The notes beneath the pieces are model-generated. The model made no database searches. It was not told the DNA's origin and was given only the letters and a program-made list of their open reading frames with translations. A stretch of DNA of 64,000 bases, taken from assembly GCF_003264855.1 (NCBI RefSeq), contig NZ_NFZS01000001.1:1426001-1490000 (forward strand). Reading direction: 5' to 3'. Both the position numbers and the translations under genes were made by a program. Shown here one piece after another: positions 46,410 through 54,802 of the stretch. Each line of letters opens with the position of its first letter. Positions within the stretch are counted from its first letter, which is position 1. This DNA is from Dyella jiangningensis. GTDB taxonomy: Bacteria; Pseudomonadota; Gammaproteobacteria; Xanthomonadales; Rhodanobacteraceae.

Positions 46410-47390
46410 ATGGCAACCGTGCATACCATCGCCATCTTCGCCGTGCCCGGCGTGCAATTGCTGGACGTGGCCGGCCCGCTGGACGTGTTTGCCGAGGCCA
46501 ACGCACAGCTGGGCAAGGAGCATTACCGGCCGTTGGTGGCGGGCATGTCCGCCGCGCCCATCCGCAGCTCGTCCGGCGCGCGGCTCCTCCCCGACATCAC
46601 CATCCGGGAAGAGACCGATGCCGCGATCCATACCTTGCTGGTGGCCGGCGCACCGCATGCGCCCGACCTCGATCCATCGTCCGCCTTGCGACGATGGCTG
46701 ACGGAGCGGGCGAGGCGCGCGCGTCGTTACGGATCGATCTGCAGCGGCGCATTTCTGCTCGCGGGTTGCGGACTTCTGGACGGCCGTCGCATCACCACCC
46801 ATTGGTCGGTGGCATCGAGGTTGGCGGAGGCCTTCCCCATGGTCGAGGTGGATGCCGATGCGATCTACGTCGCCGACGGCAAGGTGCGCACCGCTGCCGG
46901 CGTCACCGCAGGCCTGGATCTGGCTTTGTCGCTGGTTACCGAAGACCTGGGCCGCGAGGTGGCGCTGCGCGTCGCCAGCCAGCTGGTGATGTACTTCAAG
47001 CGGCCGGGCGGGCAGATGCAGTTCAGCCGGCGCGGGGAGGCCATGCCGGCGGGGCGCTCCGCCTTGCAGGAACTGCAGCGTTGGGTAGCCACGCATCTCA
47101 CCGAGGACCACAGCGTGCCACGGCTCGCCGAGCGCATGCAGCTGAGCCCGCGCCACTTCGCGCGACTGTTCCGCACCGAGGTGGGTAGCACGCCCGCGGC
47201 CTGGGTCGAAGCGATCCGCGTGTCGGCGGCGCGTGACCGGCTGGACAGCGGCCAATGCGCACCCAAGCAGGTGGCCGCCGACTGCGGCTTCAGCAACGTC
47301 GACCACCTGCGTCGCGCCTTCATGCAGCACGTGGGCGTCACGCCGGCCGAGTACCGCAAGCGGCACGCCGCATTCGCGACCGACGCATAG
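46410..47390 (+). CDS. GlxA-family transcriptional regulator (DJ-1/PfpI plus AraC)
   Basis: 326 residues. The N-terminal DJ-1/PfpI-like domain (about 1-185) starts TIAIFAVPGVQLLDVAGPLDVF and carries GSICSGAFLLAGCGLLDGRRITTHW (nucleophile-elbow region with Cys). The C-terminal AraC helix-turn-helix (about 220-315) has LAERMQLSPRHFARLFR and AADCGFSNVDHLRRAFMQHVGVTPAEYR in parts. ATG 46410 with GTGGAGGCAACGAC ahead. It is transcribed away from the HD hydrolase, a layout that usually means regulation of the neighbour. The ligand is unknown. Confidence 0.9.
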   Translation: MATVHTIAIFAVPGVQLLDVAGPLDVFAEANAQLGKEHYRPLVAGMSAAPIRSSSGARLLPDITIREETDAAIHTLLVAGAPHAPDLDPSSALRRWLTERARRARRYGSICSGAFLLAGCGLLDGRRITTHWSVASRLAEAFPMVEVDADAIYVADGKVRTAAGVTAGLDLALSLVTEDLGREVALRVASQLVMYFKRPGGQMQFSRRGEAMPAGRSALQELQRWVATHLTEDHSVPRLAERMQLSPRHFARLFRTEVGSTPAAWVEAIRVSAARDRLDSGQCAPKQVAADCGFSNVDHLRRAFMQHVGVTPAEYRKRHAAFATDA

Positions 47391-47596
47391 CCGTGTAGCG
47401 TTGGGGTCGGCCGCGGTGGCTTCGGCTCGCGTCGGTCGCGTGCCGTTGCTTCGACGACCATCGGCAGCCGGTGTGTCGCCGCGGGCGGCTTTCGCGTATG
47501 TTGGCGAAGGGGAGATCGCATGGTCGTGGCGCAAGGGCGCACGCTCGGGCTGTCTGCCCGCAGCATCCACACCCATTGCCACGGAGATGTTCTTCC

Positions 47597-48913
47597 ATGC
47601 GTTTGTTGCCCCTGTTCGCCGCCATCACGCTGTCCCTCGGGTCCACCATCGCCTTGGCCGATGACGCACCGGCCGCGCCGGCCAAGGTGGTCGTGCGCGC
47701 TGCCCATCTGGTGGATACGCAATCCGGCACCGTACGGGACAACCCGCTGGTGGTGATCGACGGCGACAAGATCACCGAGGTGCGCTACGACGGGCAGGTG
47801 CCGGCAGGCGCCAACGTCATCGACCTGGGCAGTGCCACGCTGCTGCCGGGCCTGATCGACTGCCACGTGCACCTCACCGGGGACCCGAACGAGGTGAAGG
47901 GCGACTACTACGAGGCCATCCTCAAGCGCAGCGCGATCGATTCCGCGATCCTCGCTCCCATCTATGCCAAGCGCACGCTGGACGCCGGTTTCACCACCGT
48001 GCGCAACCTCGGCGCCGACGACTATGTCGACGTCGCCCTGCGCAATGCGATCAATCGTGGCGATATTCCGGGCCCGCGCATGCTGGTCTCCGGTCCGCCG
48101 CTGGGCGCCACGGGTGGCCACGCGGATGGCACCACCGGCTTCTCGCCCTGGATCGAGTTCCACGGCATCGACGGCGTGGCCGATGGCGTCGATGCCATCC
48201 GCCATCGCATCCGCGAGAACGTGAAGAACGGTGCCGACGTCATCAAGTTCATGGCCAGCGCCGGCGTGCTGAGCGCGGAAGGCTCGGTGGGCGCGCCGCA
48301 GTATTCACAGGAAGAGATGAACGCACTGGTCGACGAAGCGCATCGCTGGGGCAGGAAGGTCGCCGCCCACGCGCACGGCGCCGAGGCGATCAAGATGGCC
48401 ATTCGCGCCGGCGTCGACTCCGTCGAGCACAGCAGCATGATCGACGACGAAGGCCTCAAGCTCGCCAAGCAGAAGGGCACCTACCTCGACTTCGACGTCT
48501 ACAACGACGATTACATCCTCAGCGAATACGCCAAGAAGGGTTTTCCGGCGAGCACCGTCGAAAAGGAAAAAATGGTGGGCCGCCTTCAGCGCGAAAACTT
48601 CCAGCGCGCGGTGAAGGCCGGCGAGAAGATGGCATTCGGTACCGACGCCGGCGTCTATCCGCACGGTTGGAACGGCAAGCAGTTCGCCGTCATGACCAAG
48701 TGGGGCATGACCCCGATGCAGTCGATCCAGGCCGCCACGGTCAATGCTGCCGACCTGCTCGACATGAAGGGCAAGGTGGGGGCCGTCGCACCGGGCTATT
48801 TCGCCGATCTCATCGCCGTCCATGGCGACCCCATCAAGGACGTTTCGCAGCTCGAGCACGTCGGCTTCGTGATGAAGGGCGGAGCGGTGGACAAGAACGA
48901 GATCAAGCGCTGA
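47597..48913 (+). CDS. Exported amidohydrolase (imidazolonepropionase-like)
   Basis: 438 residues with a Sec signal (MRLLPLFAAITLSLGSTIALADDA). The amidohydrolase TIM barrel has the metal motif DCHVHLTG (His90, His92), a likely carbamylated Lys in DVIKFMASAG, His residues in AAHAHGAEAI and SVEHSSMID, and the Asp of FGTDAGVYPHG. C-terminal TVNAADLLDMKGKVGAVAPGYFADLIAV is the usual barrel-closing segment. This is the Xaa-Pro dipeptidase/aryldialkylphosphatase-like group of exported enzymes. The substrate, perhaps a dipeptide or lactone, is not set by sequence. Confidence 0.88.
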   Translation: MRLLPLFAAITLSLGSTIALADDAPAAPAKVVVRAAHLVDTQSGTVRDNPLVVIDGDKITEVRYDGQVPAGANVIDLGSATLLPGLIDCHVHLTGDPNEVKGDYYEAILKRSAIDSAILAPIYAKRTLDAGFTTVRNLGADDYVDVALRNAINRGDIPGPRMLVSGPPLGATGGHADGTTGFSPWIEFHGIDGVADGVDAIRHRIRENVKNGADVIKFMASAGVLSAEGSVGAPQYSQEEMNALVDEAHRWGRKVAAHAHGAEAIKMAIRAGVDSVEHSSMIDDEGLKLAKQKGTYLDFDVYNDDYILSEYAKKGFPASTVEKEKMVGRLQRENFQRAVKAGEKMAFGTDAGVYPHGWNGKQFAVMTKWGMTPMQSIQAATVNAADLLDMKGKVGAVAPGYFADLIAVHGDPIKDVSQLEHVGFVMKGGAVDKNEIKR

Positions 48914-49110
48914 TCACGGCGATCTTCGGCGTGTCTGCCACGTGAAGGCGAACGGAAAAGATCCGGGAGGGCGTGAAGATCGGCGTGACGGACAAGTCCG
49001 CCATCTTCACGCCGGAGCCCCGCGGTCATGGATAACGTGGGGGAACACAGGCATGAGGCATGCCGCCCTCCGGTGACATGCCGGCACCTGCGATCGCAGG
49101 AGATGTCACC

Positions 49111-49326
49111 ATGAGCAAAGCATTCAAGGTTGGCGATCACGTCGGCTGGAATTCCGAGGCGGGGCATGTGACGGGCACCATCATTGCCGTCCACACGAGC
49201 GATTTCGACTACAAAGGGCATACGCATCGCGCGTCGAAGGAAGATCCGCAGTACGAGATCAAAAGCGACAAGACCGATCACGTGGCGGCCCACAAGCGAG
49301 CCGCGTTGCGACACCTGCGCGGCTGA
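49111..49326 (+). CDS. DUF2945 (hypervirulence-associated TUDOR-like) protein
   Basis: 71 residues. The fold-defining text FKVGDHVGWNSEAGHVTGTI and HRASKEDPQYEIKSDKTDHVAAHK (in parts) identify DUF2945. Start ATG 49111 with AGGAGATGTCACC ahead. It is eight bases upstream of the DUF488 gene and almost surely co-transcribed. The molecular role is unknown. Confidence 0.88.
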   Translation: MSKAFKVGDHVGWNSEAGHVTGTIIAVHTSDFDYKGHTHRASKEDPQYEIKSDKTDHVAAHKRAALRHLRG

Positions 49327-49334
49327 TCCGCGCC

Positions 49335-49880
49335 ATGGCCGCGTTCTTCACCATCGGGCATTCCAGCCGCAGCGTGGAGGAGTTTGTGGCGCTGCTTTGC
49401 GATGCGCATATCCAGTTGCTGGTGGACGTGCGCGCGTTTCCGGGGTCGTACACCCATCCGCAGTTCAACGAGGATGTACTACCCGGCAGCCTGGCGCCGC
49501 TCGGCATCCACTATGAGCACGCGGCCGCATTGGGTGGCCGCCGCGGCAGGGCGAAGCAGATCCCGGCTGGCGTCAATGGATTCTGGTCGAACCAGAGCTT
49601 CCACAACTACGCGGACTACGCGCTCTCCGGCGAGTTTCGTACAGGCCTGGATCACCTGATCGAGCAGGGCCATGCGCATTGTTGCGCCATCATGTGTTCG
49701 GAGGCGGTGTGGTGGCGCTGCCATCGGCGCATCATCACGGACTACCTCATCGCACGAGGCGAGACCGTGCTGCACATCCTGGGGCGTGGCCAGGTGAGCG
49801 AAGGGCGGTTTACCGACGGCGCCGTGCTACAACCCGACGGAACGATCCATTATCCGGCCGTCGCGGCCGCATCGTCCTGA
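49335..49880 (+). CDS. DUF488 family protein
   Basis: 181 residues. The DUF488 hallmarks are FTIGHSSRSVEEFVALL, LLVDVRAFPGS and the C-terminal CSEAVWWRCHRRIITDYL with paired Cys/His that could bind metal or DNA. Members are often near DNA repair or stress genes, but no activity is established. It shares an operon with DUF2945. Confidence 0.9.
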   Translation: MAAFFTIGHSSRSVEEFVALLCDAHIQLLVDVRAFPGSYTHPQFNEDVLPGSLAPLGIHYEHAAALGGRRGRAKQIPAGVNGFWSNQSFHNYADYALSGEFRTGLDHLIEQGHAHCCAIMCSEAVWWRCHRRIITDYLIARGETVLHILGRGQVSEGRFTDGAVLQPDGTIHYPAVAAASS

Positions 49881-49965
49881 CGACGGTGGCGACAGCGCAT
49901 GAAGAACCCACCACGGCGCACGACGTCCGTGGAGCGCGGCGGCCGGCAGCGTCCCACGATGTGGC

Positions 49966-50235
49966 CTATGGGCTCTCTTCCGGGGGCGGTTGTAGCGTCA
50001 CCGCGAGCTTTTCGAGCTCCTCGATTTCCTGGTTGAGCGCGTCGTGCAGCTCGCTTTGGCGCGTCATCAGGTTATCGATCTCACCAGAGCGCTTGAGCTT
50101 CTTCAGCTCGCCATCGAAGAGCAGCCACTGCGCCGTGAGGGTTTCCACGTTGTTCTTTGCGTAGTGACGCATCTCCTTGAGTTGCGCCACGACGTCGTTG
50201 ACGTGTTCGAATGGAGTTTTCGTATCCGCTGACAT
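49966..50235 (-). CDS. Small coiled-coil hypothetical protein A
   Basis: 89 residues, start ATG 50235 (MSADTKTPFEHVN). No signal peptide or recognised domain. Most of the chain is predicted by eye as helix/coiled coil (HVNDVVAQLKEMRHYAK, LMTRQSELHDALNQEIEELEKLA) with a Pro/Glu tail. The middle segment LFDGELKKLKRSGE resembles LLDSELTELKASGS in the next minus-strand gene, so the two may be distant paralogues. Confidence 0.6.
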   Translation of the reverse strand: MSADTKTPFEHVNDVVAQLKEMRHYAKNNVETLTAQWLLFDGELKKLKRSGEIDNLMTRQSELHDALNQEIEELEKLAVTLQPPPEESP

Positions 50236-50423
50236 GGCGGTATCCCAAGCCTCATCCGAGGGGCAGGATAGCCGTGCAAAGCTGGCTGCTTCCGAAACGG
50301 CCGCGTTTTCCACGGCAAAAGGCTGAACCGTGCCCATGGATGGGGATTGCCTGCGATCGCCGTCAGCAGGCCGGCGTGCTGCTCATGAACGTTGTCGATC
50401 GTGGCCCCGAGGAGGGGCGGCCA

Positions 50424-50705
50424 TCATGACGTGTACTCGCCCCGAACCTCACACGCCGGTCGCCCCTCCTCCTGATCGTTGCAAGGCCGGCACAGGTCGG
50501 TAAGACCGTGGCGCTCGGTGAGGTCGTAAAGCTGCTGCCACCACCAGTGCCTGTCTGCGTCGGAAATCGAGGACGCGCGCACGTGTGTCCTCACTTCGAT
50601 GGTTCGCCAGAGTTCTTCTTCCGCGGAGCCGGACGCCTTCAGCTCGGTGAGCTCGCTGTCCAGCAGCCTGAACCGATCTGCTAACTGCTCTCTTGAGAAG
50701 CGCAT
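50424..50705 (-). CDS. Small hypothetical protein B
   Basis: 93 residues from ATG 50705 (MRFSREQLADRF); an ATG at 50720 would add five. Not recognised. N-terminal helix with LLDSELTELKASGSAEEELW, then aromatic HWWWQQLYDLTERHG and a Cys-containing CRPCND. Ribosome-binding sites are weak for both starts, so coding is likely but not certain. Confidence 0.55.
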   Translation of the reverse strand: MRFSREQLADRFRLLDSELTELKASGSAEEELWRTIEVRTHVRASSISDADRHWWWQQLYDLTERHGLTDLCRPCNDQEEGRPACEVRGEYTS

Positions 50706-50720
50706 GCCCGGGACCGCCAT

Positions 50721-51065
50721 TCGTCTGGCTCAGTGGGCGGACGATGCGCCCCGAATGCTTTCAATCAGCTTAACCATGCCATATGGACGTGCCAGGCATT
50801 AAGCATCCCTTTCTTTTCGACGGACGCGAAAGCCCTGGCAAGCCCGCGTGTTGCGTGGATCAATGCTCATGGCTGCCTTGTGCAGCGTATGGCAGGCGCA
50901 AGGATGGATGCCGTGCGACCCGTTTCGGACGGTGGATGTTCGACGCCGGTAGCGCCGCGCGTCGATGTCGATAAGAATGATCGGGTCGGACGAAACACAT
51001 CGATCAAGGCAGCCGTCCAAACGAGGCGGATCGATGGACCAACATCAACGCGACGGCACGGGACT
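50721..51065. other. 345-bp intergenic stretch without supported gene
   Basis: The plus-strand frame leading into the next gene stays open here, but its residues look like non-coding translation (no domain, signal inside the chain). No clear terminator or repeat is seen. Confidence 0.5.
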
Positions 51066-51482
51066 ATGTCTAATACGGTACGCATGCTGGTCTTTGGTTT
51101 GCTGGCGCTCTCTTTCATGGCAGCGAGGGCTGCGGGCGAAGAGCTGTACACGGTTTCATGGCCCGCATCGCTCGTTGCGCCCGCTTCGAACCTGCGCATC
51201 AACGACATACGCGTCACGCTGGCCTGCGGCGAATTCAGGGCGGTGCGATACATACCCTCCGACTGGAGCATCGAGGTCGAGCGGCCGGTGTCGTCGCGCA
51301 CGAAGCTGCATTTGTCCGCCGGCCATGGCGCGAGTGACCTGCCGAATCTCAAGACCTTGAACGGAGCGATCGTGGTCTCGGGCGCAGGCTCCCGTTGCTT
51401 CGACGTGTCGGCCGTGATCTATACGGAAAGCACGGTGCGGCGGCTCGCGCGAGCCGACCTCGGGCTTGTGAAGACGCGCTGA
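51066..51482 (+). CDS. Secreted hypothetical protein
   Basis: 138 residues with a clear Sec signal (MSNTVRMLVFGLLALSFMAARAAGEE). The mature part is about 115 residues and likely beta-rich (LRINDIRVTLACGEFRAVRYIPSDWSIEVERPV in parts), with two Cys that may form a disulphide. No family recognised. The frame is open upstream; ATG 51066 is chosen because the signal starts there. Confidence 0.6.
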   Translation: MSNTVRMLVFGLLALSFMAARAAGEELYTVSWPASLVAPASNLRINDIRVTLACGEFRAVRYIPSDWSIEVERPVSSRTKLHLSAGHGASDLPNLKTLNGAIVVSGAGSRCFDVSAVIYTESTVRRLARADLGLVKTR

Positions 51483-51522
51483 GCTGCGCCGGGCTCAACG
51501 CCGCGAGGCGCGCGCTTTCCGA

Positions 51523-52365
51523 TCAGGCTTCGCGCGTCGCCAGCTTCGCATCGACCAGCTGCCTGATGCGTCGCGCATCGTCTTCCGTCACCGGGTTGTA
51601 GACGACGAGGCAGAGGTCGGCACGGCCGTCCACGGCGAACTGGGAATGTTCGAGGGCGATCTCGCCGAGGATGGGGTGGCGCAGATGTTTCACGTGGTCG
51701 CTGTAATGGCGTACGTCGTGGTTGCGCCATAGCGCTTCGAAGTCTGGGCTTTGCCGGCACAGCTCGTCGACAAGCGCTTTCACTTCGTCGCTTGCGCCTG
51801 CGCGAACCACGTCGGCGCGGAAGGCGGCGACCACGAACTGGCTGACGCTTTCCCACTCCTGCTGCATCTGCTTGGCGCGCGGATCGCAGAACAGCAGCTT
51901 GAGTATGTTCCGCTTGTGCAGTTCGAGCGTGCCGTAGTCGGTGAGCACGGTGGCCGCGGCGGTGTTCCACGCGACGACATCCCAGGTGGCGGTGCGCACC
52001 ATGGCGGGGCTGTAGGGCAGGGAGTCGAGCACGCGCTGTACGCGTGGCGTGACGGCATCGGCGCCCTGGTAGCCGGTGCCGGGCGGACGTCCCAGCGCGA
52101 GCAAGTGGACGTGTTCGCGCTCGACCTCCGTGAGCATGAGCGCGCGGGCAATGCGGTCCAGTGCTTGCGCCGAGGGCGCGCCGCCGCGGCCTTGTTCCAG
52201 CCAGGTGTACCAGGTGGTGCTGACGTGGGCGCGCTGGGCCACTTCTTCGCGGCGCAGCCCGCTGGTACGCCGTCGCTTCGACTCGAAGCCGAGCGCGGCG
52301 GCGTCCAGGTGAGTACGCCGCTCCCTCAGGAAGGTGCCGAGCGGACTTTCTCTGGTCGTGGCCAT
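51523..52365 (-). CDS. XRE-family regulator with MmyB-like ligand-binding domain
   Basis: 280 residues. The N-terminal helix-turn-helix (about 35-85: SGLRREEVAQRAHVSTTWYTWLEQGRGG in parts) is followed by the MmyB-like PAS-type domain (about 100-270: YSPAMVRTATWDVVAWNTAAATVL, RNILKLLFCDPRAK, DEVKALVDELCRQSPDFEALWRNHDV in parts). This architecture often controls a divergent oxidoreductase gene, here the SDR protein at 52465. MATTRESPLG at 52365 is taken as start; the frame extends upstream into the divergent promoter region. Confidence 0.9.
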   Translation of the reverse strand: MATTRESPLGTFLRERRTHLDAAALGFESKRRRTSGLRREEVAQRAHVSTTWYTWLEQGRGGAPSAQALDRIARALMLTEVEREHVHLLALGRPPGTGYQGADAVTPRVQRVLDSLPYSPAMVRTATWDVVAWNTAAATVLTDYGTLELHKRNILKLLFCDPRAKQMQQEWESVSQFVVAAFRADVVRAGASDEVKALVDELCRQSPDFEALWRNHDVRHYSDHVKHLRHPILGEIALEHSQFAVDGRADLCLVVYNPVTEDDARRIRQLVDAKLATREA

Positions 52366-52464
52366 CGCGATCCTGTTAGTGCTTATACCCTGATAAACAA
52401 CCAGATTTACCTGGATGTCGAAGGTCCCCAGCATAGCGCTCCTCTCAACCAGGAGGATGTGCTC

Positions 52465-53355
52465 ATGCGTGTATTCGTCACTGGAGCAACGGGCTTCGTG
52501 GGGTCGGCAGTGGTCGACGAGCTGTTGCGTGCGGGCCACGCGGTGCTGGGCCTGGCGCGTACCGACGCCGCTGCTGCCGCGTTACAGGCGGCGGGGGCCG
52601 AGGTTCACCGAGGCTCGCTGGAAGATGCCGACAGCTTGCGGGCCGGGGTCGAGGGTGTCGATGGCGTGATCCACACGGCGTTCAACCACGATTTTTCGCG
52701 CTTCGCCGAGAACGCGCGGACGGAAAGCCGTGCCATCGATGCGCTGGGCCAGGCGTTGCGCGGCAGCGCGCGGCCGTTGGTCGTCACCTCGGGATTCGCG
52801 GTGCTGGCGTCGGGGCCGGTGTGCGTAGAAACGGACGAACCGATCCCCGCATCGGATCACTATCCGCGGGCATCGGAAGCAACGGCGATGAAATACGTCG
52901 TCGAAGGCGTGCCCGTTTCGGTGGTGCGGCTTCCGCCCACGGTCCATGGCGAGGGCGACCATGGTTTCGTGCCTCGCGTGATTGCCTTTGCGCGCCAGCA
53001 CGGCGTGTCGCCTTACATCGGTGACGGCAGCAACCGTTGGGCGGCCGTGCACCGCCATGACGCGGCGCGTGTGTTCCGGCTTGCGCTGGAATGTGGTGCG
53101 AGCGGCGCTCGCTACCATGCGGTGGCCGAAGAAGGTCTTTTCTTCAGGCAGATTGCCGAAACCGTGGGTACACGGCTCGGTGTGCCGGTCACCAGTGTAT
53201 CGAAGGAGCAGGCCCCGTCGCACTTTGAATGGCTGGCGCCATTCGTCGGCATGAACATGGCTGCCTCCAGTGAGCATACGCGCGACGCACTGGGTTGGAC
53301 GCCCATGCGTCCGGACCTGCTCGCTGACCTGCGCGACGCCGACTATTTCGGTTGA
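52465..53355 (+). CDS. NAD-dependent epimerase/dehydratase-type SDR
   Basis: 296-residue extended short-chain dehydrogenase. The Rossmann motif is VFVTGATGFVGSAVVDELL at the N-terminus; a YxxxK equivalent is less clear (HYPRASEATAMKYV could supply it). VVRLPPTVHGEGDHGFVPRV and the C-terminal substrate region follow. ATG 52465 has AGGAGGATGTG ahead. It is transcribed away from the XRE regulator, its probable controller. Substrate unknown. Confidence 0.88.
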   Translation: MRVFVTGATGFVGSAVVDELLRAGHAVLGLARTDAAAAALQAAGAEVHRGSLEDADSLRAGVEGVDGVIHTAFNHDFSRFAENARTESRAIDALGQALRGSARPLVVTSGFAVLASGPVCVETDEPIPASDHYPRASEATAMKYVVEGVPVSVVRLPPTVHGEGDHGFVPRVIAFARQHGVSPYIGDGSNRWAAVHRHDAARVFRLALECGASGARYHAVAEEGLFFRQIAETVGTRLGVPVTSVSKEQAPSHFEWLAPFVGMNMAASSEHTRDALGWTPMRPDLLADLRDADYFG

Positions 53356-53400
53356 TCGTGTAACCCGTGGAGAGATCGCGCCGGGACGGGCCCGTCCCGC

Positions 53401-53432
53401 AAAAGGCATCCGCCGGCATGGCGGCGGATGCC
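53401..53432 (-). terminator. Intrinsic terminator of msrA
   Basis: 11-bp stem GGCATCCGCCG / CGGCGGATGCC with a six-base loop (53405-53432), followed on the minus strand by TTTT. It begins nine bases after the msrA stop. Confidence 0.85.
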
Positions 53433-53440
53433 TCTCTCCG

Positions 53441-53953
53441 TTACGCCTGCTTGCGCTGGGGCAGCTTCCAGTCCGGCCGGATGAAATGGCAGGTGTAGCC
53501 GTTGGGGAAGCGCTCCAGGTAATCCTGGTGCTCCGGCTCCGCCTCCCAGAACGGGCCCGCGGGGGCGATCTCGGTCACCACCTTGCCCGGCCACAGGCCC
53601 GAGGCATCGACATCGGCCACGGTGTCTTCGGCCACCGCCTTCTGCCCATCGTCGCGATAGAAGATGGCCGAGCGATAGCTGGTGCCGAGGTCATTGCCCT
53701 GGCGGTTCTTCGTGGTCGGATCGTGGATCTGGAAGAAGAATTCCAGGATCTGTCGATAGCTGATGCGGCTCGGGTCGAACTCGATCTCGATCGCTTCCGC
53801 GTGCGTGCCATGGTTGCGATAGGTCGCGTTGGGCACGTCGCCGCCCGTATAGCCCACACGCGTGGACACGATGCCTGGGTAACGTCGCAGCAGATCCTGC
53901 ATGCCCCAGAAGCAACCGCCCGCGAGGATGGCGATCTCGGTCTTGGTCGTCAT
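53441..53953 (-). CDS. msrA: Peptide methionine-S-sulfoxide reductase A
   Basis: 170-residue repair enzyme that reduces Met-S-sulphoxide in proteins. The active-site Cys14 lies in AGGCFWGMQ; other landmarks are [25 protein letters not shown] in parts and [17 protein letters not shown]. Length and spacing are standard. ATG 53953 with GGAAGGACAGACC ahead. It stands alone between terminators. Confidence 0.95.
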   Translation of the reverse strand: MTTKTEIAILAGGCFWGMQDLLRRYPGIVSTRVGYTGGDVPNATYRNHGTHAEAIEIEFDPSRISYRQILEFFFQIHDPTTKNRQGNDLGTSYRSAIFYRDDGQKAVAEDTVADVDASGLWPGKVVTEIAPAGPFWEAEPEHQDYLERFPNGYTCHFIRPDWKLPQRKQA

Positions 53954-54138
53954 GGTCTGTCCTTCCGTCGATGTCGGTAATGCGTGATCTCTCGGCATGC
54001 CATCAAGGTGGTGCGCCTTGTCCGGCTGCACAAGGGAGCGTCTGCCTGTGAATTCGCTCCAGAGCCGCCAAGGGTTACACCTGCGCAGTGTCCGTGTCGT
54101 GCAAACGGCGCGTCAGGGCCCGCGTTCGCGCGACGAAG

Positions 54139-54714
54139 TCAGGCCTTGGTCCGGTGGTAGTAGCGGCGGGCCTTGTCGCGGCTGCCGCAGTCGGCCATGT
54201 CGCACCAGCGGCGCTGCCCGTTGCGGGTCTGATCTTCGAACAGCCAGTCGCAGGACGGGCAGCAGCGCAGGCGTTCATGGGTTCCCGCGGTGACCAGTTC
54301 GGCAGCATCCAGCAGGATCGGCGCGAGCGCCTCGGTGGCGTTCTGCGGCGCAGGCACGTGCCAGGCCAGCGTCTGCGGATCGATCACGCGATGCTGGTAG
54401 ACGCGGGCCACGGCCTTGCTGAGCTCGGCGATGGCGGTGTCAGGCGCCCGCTCGCCATGCGCGAGGGTTCGCAGTACGCGCGCGAGCATGTGCCGTGTCT
54501 TGTGGAGGGCGGTCAGGTCCACGGTCCTGGCGCGCGGAAAGGGCAGGTCGACGGCCGCGAACCAGCGCCTGGCGTTGTCGGAAGACGACAACCAGTCGTG
54601 CTCCCGCTCGGTCCCGGGCCAGCTGATCGTGTTGACGAAGTCCAGGCACGGCCGCCCGCCCACGAGCTTGTAGGTGCCGCCGTAATCACCGGAATCGAGG
54701 TCGAGTGCTTCCAT
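54139..54714 (-). CDS. CGNR zinc-finger regulator (ABATE domain)
   Basis: 191 residues. An N-terminal ABATE domain (putative stress-responsive, about 15-130: LVGGRPCLDFVNTISWPG) is joined to a C-terminal CGNR zinc finger (about 150-188) with Cys ligands in CCPSCDWLFED and WCDMADCGSRDKARRYY. The D-C-G-S replaces the usual CGNR. It is divergent from a DMT exporter gene and likely regulates it through the palindromes in the shared promoter region. Confidence 0.88.
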   Translation of the reverse strand: MEALDLDSGDYGGTYKLVGGRPCLDFVNTISWPGTEREHDWLSSSDNARRWFAAVDLPFPRARTVDLTALHKTRHMLARVLRTLAHGERAPDTAIAELSKAVARVYQHRVIDPQTLAWHVPAPQNATEALAPILLDAAELVTAGTHERLRCCPSCDWLFEDQTRNGQRRWCDMADCGSRDKARRYYHRTKA

Positions 54715-54740
54715 GCATCCATCTTACCAGCTATTTGCAT

Positions 54741-54769
54741 TTGACAGGTGAGCCATGCAGGTCTATAAA
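54741..54769 (+). promoter_or_regulatory. Consensus sigma-70 promoter of the DMT exporter operon
   Basis: TTGACA at 54741-54746, a 17-bp spacer, TATAAA at 54764-54769. Transcription would start about 54776, four or so bases before the ATG at 54780, so the message would be leaderless or nearly so. No ribosome-binding site is present ahead of the ATG, which agrees. Confidence 0.7.
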
Positions 54770-54802
54770 CTTCACCGTCATGAGCGATATAGACGGTAAA
54801 GT
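54769..54802. promoter_or_regulatory. Operator-like inverted repeat across the exporter start codon
   Basis: ACTTCACCGTC (54769-54779) and GACGGTAAAGT (54792-54802) are complementary at 10 of 11 positions. A second repeat GTCTATA/TATAGAC (54761-54767, 54789-54795) interleaves with it. Both span the -10 box and start codon, well placed for repression. Confidence 0.55.
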
